A stretch of DNA of 64,000 nucleotides from an uncultured Parabacteroides sp. (GTDB lineage: Bacteria > Bacteroidota > Bacteroidia > Bacteroidales > Tannerellaceae). This document shows, piece after piece, positions 58,609 through 64,000 of the stretch; within the stretch, counting starts at the first letter, position 1, and each line of letters begins with the position of its first letter. Under the pieces are notes generated by a model, which was not told where the DNA came from, made no database searches, and saw only the letters and a program-made list of their open reading frames with translations. Made by a program: the position numbers and the translations under genes. The stretch spans positions 1 to 64,000 of the forward strand of contig NZ_CANTZW010000015.1 of NCBI RefSeq assembly GCF_947855115.1, in the 5' to 3' direction.

Positions 58609-59220
58609 ATGTTTACAGATTTCAACTTCCAGCAAATACTTAGTGCCTTTATCGTATTATTTGCCGTTATCGATATAATCGGGGCCATCCCCATCATCAT
58701 TGACCTGAAGGATAAGGGGAAGGATGTCAACGCATTGAAAGCGACCCTGATCTCTTTCCTGCTGTTATTAGGGTTCTTCTATGCCGGAGATATATTGCTC
58801 AGGCTTTTCCACGTAGACATCGAGTCGTTTGCCGTGGCCGGCGCTTTCGTGATCTTCCTCCTCTCGCTGGAGATGATCCTCGATATCGAGATTTTCAAGA
58901 ACCAAGGGCCGATCAAGGAAGCAACGTTGGTACCGCTGGTATTCCCGCTGCTGGCCGGGGCGGGATCGTTCACCACTTTGTTATCGCTTCGGGCCGAATA
59001 TGCCAGCGTAAATATTATCGTAGCCTTGGTACTGAATATGCTATGGGTCTATTTCGTCGTCCGCATGACACGCAAAGTAGAGAAAGCATTGGGAAAAGGC
59101 GGCATATACCTGATCCGTAAATTCTTCGGCATCATCCTGCTAGCGATCTCCGTCAAGCTATTCATGAGCAATATCACGCTTTTGATGGAACAGATAGAGG
59201 CAAGTACCAAGGCTATGTAA
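58609..59220 (+). CDS. MarC family membrane protein
   Basis: 203 residues with six helices. FAVIDIIGAIPIIIDLKDKG and PLVFPLLAGAGSFTTLLSL are the duplicated signature segments of the UPF0056/MarC family, and SVKLFMSNITLL is typical of the end. The transport substrate is unknown; earlier links to antibiotic resistance were not upheld for the E. coli protein. It is convergent with the receptor gene, with 5 bp between the stops. Confidence 0.9.
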   Translation: MFTDFNFQQILSAFIVLFAVIDIIGAIPIIIDLKDKGKDVNALKATLISFLLLLGFFYAGDILLRLFHVDIESFAVAGAFVIFLLSLEMILDIEIFKNQGPIKEATLVPLVFPLLAGAGSFTTLLSLRAEYASVNIIVALVLNMLWVYFVVRMTRKVEKALGKGGIYLIRKFFGIILLAISVKLFMSNITLLMEQIEASTKAM

Positions 59221-59225
59221 GGTCT

Positions 59226-61592
59226 CTATTTCCCGAACCGGGAGGTATCTACCGATTCGTGTTTCTTCGCCTTATAGCCGCCGAATTTCCAGACGAACGA
59301 CAGTTGCAAGCAACGCTCGTCGTTCAGCTTCCTCAAACGGCTCCATTGGTTTCCTTGGTTTATCTTGATAGACCGGGGAATACCTGTGGCAAAGAGGTCA
59401 TTCCCTTTCAGGGTCAAGCTGGCCCGGTCGTCCATAAAGGTCCATTTCAAGCCGGCAGATACCTCATATATGGAGCCGAGGTCGTAAACACCTTGAATGG
59501 CACCCGGGGTTACATACTGGCCGTCGACGGTCAGTTTCAAGTTAGGCCGGGAACAGAGATTGAAGGTATTGCTCATATGGAACAACCCGACATAGGCCTC
59601 ACGATTATACGACATGCCGTGGAAATCACTATTCTTCTCCTGCATGCGCCATCCCCGCAAGGTGACACGGCTATTCCAGAAACTTCCCACATTGAATGGA
59701 ACTACCAGCGCAAGCCCGGCCTCCAAGCTATAGTCCATATTCTCGTAACGAAAGATGTTTTTCAACTCCGTATCGCTTTGGTAAGGCATTTGGGCGAAAT
59801 AATCCGGCGTATACTCACAGAAAGCGACCAACATGTATTTCTGCCGGAAGATATAGATCAACTGCCCCTCATACGAGCGATAAGGCTTCAAGGAAGGATT
59901 CCCGATCACCTCGGAATAAGAGCTTATAGGCATGACCTGGGGCGTAACCTGCCAGTAACCGGGATAAGTCTTATCGCTGCTCACCTCGAATTGAAGCATA
60001 TGCGACGGAGAGAACACATAGCTCAAAGATACCGTAGGGAACAAAGACCATTCATTCCATAAGTTCATGCTTTCCTTGGCAGAGGTATAATCCGATTTAA
60101 AATACTCCCCTTTCAGCCCGACCGTAGCGGAGAAACGCTCGTTAAAACTCTTGGAAACCTCGGCGAAAAGATCGGCGCTATATTCTTTCTGCGTATTGTT
60201 CTCAGACTCCTCCTCGTCTATCTCATAACCATTTCCCCGGTTATATAAATATTCGGAATAATTCCAGGAAGAGGCGTACCCGCCGTGTAAGCCATAGTTC
60301 AAGCTCCATCCGGTACTGAAATCATGGGTCTTGTTCAGGAATACAGACCAACGGGATACGTCTTGCCCTGTATTGTTGATCAAATCCGTATGAGTACCGC
60401 CCGTATTCTCATCCAGGAAATAAAGCGTCGAGGGGGAATGGAAACGGGTGAAATCTATCCCGGCAGAGAGATTTTTATGGCTATCATACTGCAAACGAAT
60501 ATTGTGGGTTGCCGAACGGTCATCGTTACTAATATCGCTTGTGCTGACAGAAGTATTCTCCGGGTCCGACATATCCTGATAGGTAGTTATAGAGGTTCGC
60601 TCTGTCTTAGGTTTACTCCCGCGTAAATAATACGCAAGCGAAAGTTTGTCTTTATTCGCAAATGTATAATCCATGCCTAAACGAGCCGTAGCCAAGTTAT
60701 AATGAGTGATCCCCCGGTTGTGTTGAGTTATTTCCGTCACGCTATTGTTTAATGTATGACGTGCCAGCATATCCTCGCCCGATACCGGCCGGCCCTTCAT
60801 GCCGTTTACCAAGAAATCCATGTTAAAGCCTTTATTCGCGTACAGCAAGTTCACGTGGGCATCCCCGCTAGCGCGGCGGTTCTGCTTGTAACTCGTACCC
60901 ACCTCCCCTTGCCAAGAATGGGTATCAGACTCGTTTTTACTCAATATGACATTCAATAACGCTCCTTTCACGTTGTATTTCGCCGGGGCGTTATACATTA
61001 CCTCGGCCTTCTCCACCCTTGAGGCAGGCATGCTTTTCAGCAGTTGGATCAATTGGTCGGCAGACATCGTGGTCAATTGCCCGTTCAAGACGATACTCAA
61101 GCGACTGGCACCTACCAGTTCCAGGTTATCATTCCGCTCGATAAGACCCGGTAAGTCCTTGATGACCTCGAAAGCGTTCGTGGCGGTCTTATTCTTCATC
61201 AATTGTGGGACATCATATGTCAACTTTCCTCCCTCTAATTTCACTTGCGGGCGTTCTCCTTTCACGGTAATCTCGGCCAACTGGTAATCCTTGTCCTCAA
61301 GGACCACCATTCCTACCTCCGCACCGGTTATCACCTTCTCTGCCGTATTGTATAAGATATGTTGGAAAATAAGTCGGTACGAGCGGTCAAGAGGATGATC
61401 CAGCCGGAAACACCCAAGTGTATCGGTAACGACGGCATCCACATACACGGAGTCGAGGGTCTGTAAAATCACCGCCACACCGTCCACCGGCTGTTCCTTG
61501 CCATCCATCACCTTTCCGGAAATACCCTGTGCCATAATCTCGCCGAAACTCATCAGCAAACTTAAAATCATGCAATAAATAATACGTTTCAT
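59226..61592 (-). CDS. Outer-membrane beta-barrel protein, TonB-receptor-like
   Basis: 788 residues from MKRIIYCMILSLLMSFGEIM (inner ATG chosen because the signal peptide begins there; the frame opens six codons earlier). After cleavage near AQG there is a carboxypeptidase-regulatory-like domain (ISGKVMDGKEQPVDGVAVILQ) and a plug (KTATNAFEVIKDLPGLIERN, SRLSIVLNGQL). A long barrel of the OMP_b-brl_3 type ends in CLQLSFVWKFGGYKAKKHES. No TonB box is certain. Ligand unknown; no SusD partner is adjacent. The next gene, divergent, is a bile-salt-hydrolase family enzyme. Confidence 0.88.
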   Translation of the reverse strand: MKRIIYCMILSLLMSFGEIMAQGISGKVMDGKEQPVDGVAVILQTLDSVYVDAVVTDTLGCFRLDHPLDRSYRLIFQHILYNTAEKVITGAEVGMVVLEDKDYQLAEITVKGERPQVKLEGGKLTYDVPQLMKNKTATNAFEVIKDLPGLIERNDNLELVGASRLSIVLNGQLTTMSADQLIQLLKSMPASRVEKAEVMYNAPAKYNVKGALLNVILSKNESDTHSWQGEVGTSYKQNRRASGDAHVNLLYANKGFNMDFLVNGMKGRPVSGEDMLARHTLNNSVTEITQHNRGITHYNLATARLGMDYTFANKDKLSLAYYLRGSKPKTERTSITTYQDMSDPENTSVSTSDISNDDRSATHNIRLQYDSHKNLSAGIDFTRFHSPSTLYFLDENTGGTHTDLINNTGQDVSRWSVFLNKTHDFSTGWSLNYGLHGGYASSWNYSEYLYNRGNGYEIDEEESENNTQKEYSADLFAEVSKSFNERFSATVGLKGEYFKSDYTSAKESMNLWNEWSLFPTVSLSYVFSPSHMLQFEVSSDKTYPGYWQVTPQVMPISSYSEVIGNPSLKPYRSYEGQLIYIFRQKYMLVAFCEYTPDYFAQMPYQSDTELKNIFRYENMDYSLEAGLALVVPFNVGSFWNSRVTLRGWRMQEKNSDFHGMSYNREAYVGLFHMSNTFNLCSRPNLKLTVDGQYVTPGAIQGVYDLGSIYEVSAGLKWTFMDDRASLTLKGNDLFATGIPRSIKINQGNQWSRLRKLNDERCLQLSFVWKFGGYKAKKHESVDTSRFGK

Positions 61593-61790
61593 CTTAGTTC
61601 GTTTTATCATTTTTCGTTAACGCAAAGGAAGCGCATTCTTTTTAAAGACTATGTTATCGTTCGCTTACAGAGTCTTATCTAGTCTTATCAGAAATGTTAT
61701 TTAGTCTTATCGAGGCCGAACTTTAAAGAACGCTTATTGTTGATATATCAATCAAACACAAGAAGTAAAGTATATTAAAAATTGAGGATC

Positions 61791-62777
61791 ATGTGTACAA
61801 GAGTAGTTTATTCAGGAACGAACGGGATGGTGGCGACCGGCCGTTCGATGGATTGGAAGACCGATATGCACAGTAACCTGTGGGTGTTTCCACGGGGGAT
61901 GGAGAGAAATGGGGAGACGGGAGAAGATTCCCTGAAATGGAAGTCAAAATACGGCAGCATCATCACATCCGCTTTCGAGATAGCCAGTACGGACGGGATG
62001 AACGAGAAAGGACTGGTAGCGAACTTGCTATGGCTACCCGAGGCCCAATACCCGGTAAGAGACAAGGACAAGCCGGGCCTCGCCATAACGATATGGGTAC
62101 AATATATGCTAGATAATTTCGCCACGGTAGAAGAAGCGGTCTCTCTGGTCGGAGAAGACACGTTTCAGGTAGTATCCGATAAGATGCCGGACGGCTCTCG
62201 CTTGGCGACCTTGCATCTGTCGATCTCCGACGCAACCGGAGATTGTGCCATCTTCGAGTATATCGGGGGTAAACTAACCGTCTACCACAGCAAGGAATAT
62301 AACGTGATGACCAATTCGCCAACCTACGACAAACAGTTGGCCCTTTGCGAGTATTGGAAATCCATCGGAGGCTTGAGTTTCCTTCCGGGAACCAACCGTG
62401 CGTCGGATCGTTTCGCCAGAGCCAGTTTTTACATCAATGCCGTACCTAAGACAGACGATGAGAAGACTGCTATCGCCTGCGTATTCAGCGTGATTCGCAA
62501 TGCCTCCGTTCCTTATGGCATATCGACTCCCGAAAGCCCGGAAATCTCTACGACACAATGGAGAACGGTATCCGAGAGCAAGAACCTGATCTACTTCTTC
62601 GAGTCGAGCCTCACCCCGAACACGTTCTGGGTAAGACTGCGGGATATGGATTTATCGGAAGGTGCCCCGGTACTTAAATTATCCATCGCCAACGGCGAAA
62701 CCTATCATGGTAACGCCTCAAAAGACTTCAAGCCCGCGATACCTTTCAAATTTCTGGGCGTAAAAGAGCTTACCTAG
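61791..62777 (+). CDS. Choloylglycine hydrolase/penicillin V acylase family enzyme
   Basis: 328 residues from the inner ATG 61791, because the family needs Cys at position 2 as N-terminal nucleophile (MCTRVVYSG). Conserved active-site residues fall at the expected places: C2, R18 and D21 in GRSMDW, N175 in VMTNSPTYD, and an Arg in the ASDRFARASF segment. It hydrolyses linear amide bonds, either conjugated bile acids or penicillin V/acyl-homoserine-like amides. It lacks a signal peptide, unlike many Bacteroides bile salt hydrolases. It resembles a B. thetaiotaomicron homologue with solved structure (3HBC, from memory). Confidence 0.9.
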   Translation: MCTRVVYSGTNGMVATGRSMDWKTDMHSNLWVFPRGMERNGETGEDSLKWKSKYGSIITSAFEIASTDGMNEKGLVANLLWLPEAQYPVRDKDKPGLAITIWVQYMLDNFATVEEAVSLVGEDTFQVVSDKMPDGSRLATLHLSISDATGDCAIFEYIGGKLTVYHSKEYNVMTNSPTYDKQLALCEYWKSIGGLSFLPGTNRASDRFARASFYINAVPKTDDEKTAIACVFSVIRNASVPYGISTPESPEISTTQWRTVSESKNLIYFFESSLTPNTFWVRLRDMDLSEGAPVLKLSIANGETYHGNASKDFKPAIPFKFLGVKELT

Positions 62778-62849
62778 CCTTGACGAACCATTTTTTTGGA
62801 TAATATGTTCTACATTTCCTCTCACGGCGATTGAGTTTCGATTAATATT

Positions 62850-62857
62850 TATATTTG
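62850..62857 (+). promoter_or_regulatory. -7 element for the AraC-type gene
   Basis: TATATTTG matches TAnnTTTG, 19 bp before the ATG at 62877. Confidence 0.45.
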
Positions 62858-62876
62858 ACATCAAAAATCTTACAAC

Positions 62877-63758
62877 ATGGATAAACAATTCCTCTGCCTT
62901 GATTCACCGACCGACTTTATGGTCGGCAAATACATATCCGCCGATGAACTCAAGCAGTTTATTAATATCCCTTGTAAGATAAAAGCCGGGGCCTTTATCC
63001 TTTGCGCGGAAGGGCAAATACGCTCAACCATCAATATGTCTGAATCCATCACTTCGAGGCTCAATATCGTAACGCTGCTGCCCAATAGCTGCATACAAAT
63101 ACAGGAGATATCCCCGGATGTCTTGATCTATTTCATCGCGTTCTCCTTCGATTTCATGTGTTACGCAAATTTCATCAAGAGCACGATGGGCTATCTGCCG
63201 ATGATCTACAGGTATCCGGTCATAGAGATCTCCCAGAGCAGGGCCAACCTGATCACGGACTTTTACGAGCTTCTTTACCAATATACCGTATATCCCGATA
63301 TCTTGAGTAATAAAGAAATGATAAAAGCCATTTTCACGATGTGCAGCCAGGGTATCGTAGAAATATATTGTAAAACTTATCCGCTGGAGAAACAAGAGCT
63401 CACACGGCCTTTACAAATCTACCAAGAGTTCCTGAATATCGTATTGAAATATTATACGAAAGAACATAACGTATCGTTCTATGCCGAGAAGCTGGGCCTA
63501 ACGTTCTCTTATTTCTCGACATCCATCAAAAAAGCGACCGGCGAGACTCCTCAAGAGATACTCACGCAGATAATAATCATAGACGCTAAGACCCAATTAA
63601 AAGGGACCGACCAAGAAATTAAGAACATAGCGATGGACCTTGGCTTCAACAACCTGTCGTTCTTCAATAAATTCTTCCGGCGACACGCAGGCATGACTCC
63701 GCAAGAGTATAGGGGCAAATCGTATACCTACTCCTATCATTTAAACGCTTCCGACTAA
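62877..63758 (+). CDS. AraC-family transcriptional regulator
   Basis: 293 residues. A weakly conserved sensor region (GAFILCAEGQIRSTINMSES) comes first. The C-terminal DNA-binding domain (about 190-285) has FYAEKLGLTFSYFSTSIKKA and IKNIAMDLGFNNLSFFNKFF, closing GMTPQEYRGK. It lies 99 bp after the hydrolase gene on the same strand with its own -7 element. Targets are unknown. Confidence 0.9.
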   Translation: MDKQFLCLDSPTDFMVGKYISADELKQFINIPCKIKAGAFILCAEGQIRSTINMSESITSRLNIVTLLPNSCIQIQEISPDVLIYFIAFSFDFMCYANFIKSTMGYLPMIYRYPVIEISQSRANLITDFYELLYQYTVYPDILSNKEMIKAIFTMCSQGIVEIYCKTYPLEKQELTRPLQIYQEFLNIVLKYYTKEHNVSFYAEKLGLTFSYFSTSIKKATGETPQEILTQIIIIDAKTQLKGTDQEIKNIAMDLGFNNLSFFNKFFRRHAGMTPQEYRGKSYTYSYHLNASD

Positions 63759-63821
63759 TAGGGAGCAAAAACAGAACATATTATCGAAAATAGAATCCCG
63801 TCGGTTATCCTTGATAATCTT

Positions 63822-63829
63822 TAACTTTG
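63822..63829 (+). promoter_or_regulatory. -7 element for the PAS-protein gene
   Basis: TAACTTTG matches TAnnTTTG, 23 bp before the ATG at 63853. Confidence 0.45.
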
Positions 63830-63852
63830 CAAGATAATCAAAAAGATATATA

Positions 63853-64000
63853 ATGGAAGACTGGGGAACGGATTTTGAGTACAATTTACTGATGGGACTT
63901 ACGGGAGCCAGTGTCAGCAAGCATTTACTAGACGAGCATTTCACACTTTTATGGGCGAATGATTTCTACTACGATATGATAGGCTACTCGAAAGACGAGT
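63853..64000 (+). CDS. PAS-domain signalling protein, 5' part
   Basis: Only the first 49 codons are inside the window and the frame is open to the edge. The peptide opens MEDWGTDFEYNLLMGLTGAS and includes LLDEHFTLLWANDFYYDMIG, the typical first half of a PAS domain (thinking of FTLLWANDFYYDMIGYS as the PAS core strand and helix). Output domain not visible; a kinase, GGDEF or regulator module would follow. Confidence 0.7.
   Translation, partial: MEDWGTDFEYNLLMGLTGASVSKHLLDEHFTLLWANDFYYDMIGYSKDE

Overview
The window reads as chromosomal DNA of a gut Bacteroidales bacterium, most likely a Parabacteroides close to P. distasonis. This is inferred from the gene repertoire: a fimbrillin locus with DUF5119 and DUF3575 partners, a PCMD-domain protein, DUF4925 and DUF6913 proteins, OMP_b-brl receptors, and a Nudix-regulated xylose operon. 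It is supported by many promoter -7 elements of the Bacteroidetes form TAnnTTTG and by the scarcity of Shine-Dalgarno sequences. I saw no tRNA, rRNA, CRISPR array or intact insertion sequence.

Layout. 1-8.2 kb: end of a GH13 glucosidase, a GlsB-type membrane peptide, two Na+/H+ antiporters, a YigZ protein preceded by two small ORFs, and uvrA. 8.4-13.1 kb: a fimbrial operon (DUF3575 protein, DUF5119 lipoprotein, fimbrillin) with an AraC-type regulator upstream. 13.4-15.9 kb: a K+-channel-like protein divergent from a GadC-like antiporter. 16.0-17.9 kb: a small coiled-coil protein and a single-gene AAA ATPase-DUF4435 (TOPRIM-like) protein, which is the best candidate here for a phage-defence system of the PARIS kind. 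18.0-26.0 kb: a GT39 transferase, a response regulator/histidine kinase pair, dapA, a DUF6913 protein and ligA. 26.1-34.7 kb: a PCMD protein, then a PAPS-synthesis and sulfotransferase cluster (sulfotransferase, cysN, cysD, cysC, SLC13 permease, and cysQ further upstream), matching the arrangement known for steroid sulfonation in Bacteroides. 34.9-39.6 kb: an AraC regulator, a decayed MNT/HEPN toxin-antitoxin pair, and a glycyl radical enzyme with its activase that looks like a hydroxyproline dehydratase. 40-45.4 kb: a xylose operon (Nudix regulator, xylB, xylA, xylE). 45.6-48.1 kb: TrkH/TrkA K+ uptake. 48.2-58.4 kb: an aldose epimerase-like protein, a DUF362 protein with a multi-cluster ferredoxin membrane protein, tgt, an LptF/G permease, a DUF4925 lipoprotein and PhoH. 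58.6-64 kb: MarC, a TonB-type outer-membrane protein, a choloylglycine/penicillin-V-acylase family hydrolase, an AraC regulator and the start of a PAS protein.

Noncoding structure is rich. Paired REP-like palindromes (32985-33093, 55228-55317, one solo copy at 33672) and long-stem intergenic hairpins (25991, 27083, 41666, 57048) recur. Three arrays have an exact or near-exact 22-bp period: 33313-33400 and 56788-56918 look like one family in opposite orientation, and 50178-50263 is built of palindromes just upstream of a promoter. Starts of ligA, cysQ, the DUF3575 gene and the response regulator were moved inward from the longest open frame because promoters, repeats, signal peptides or domain starts showed the longer versions to be wrong.
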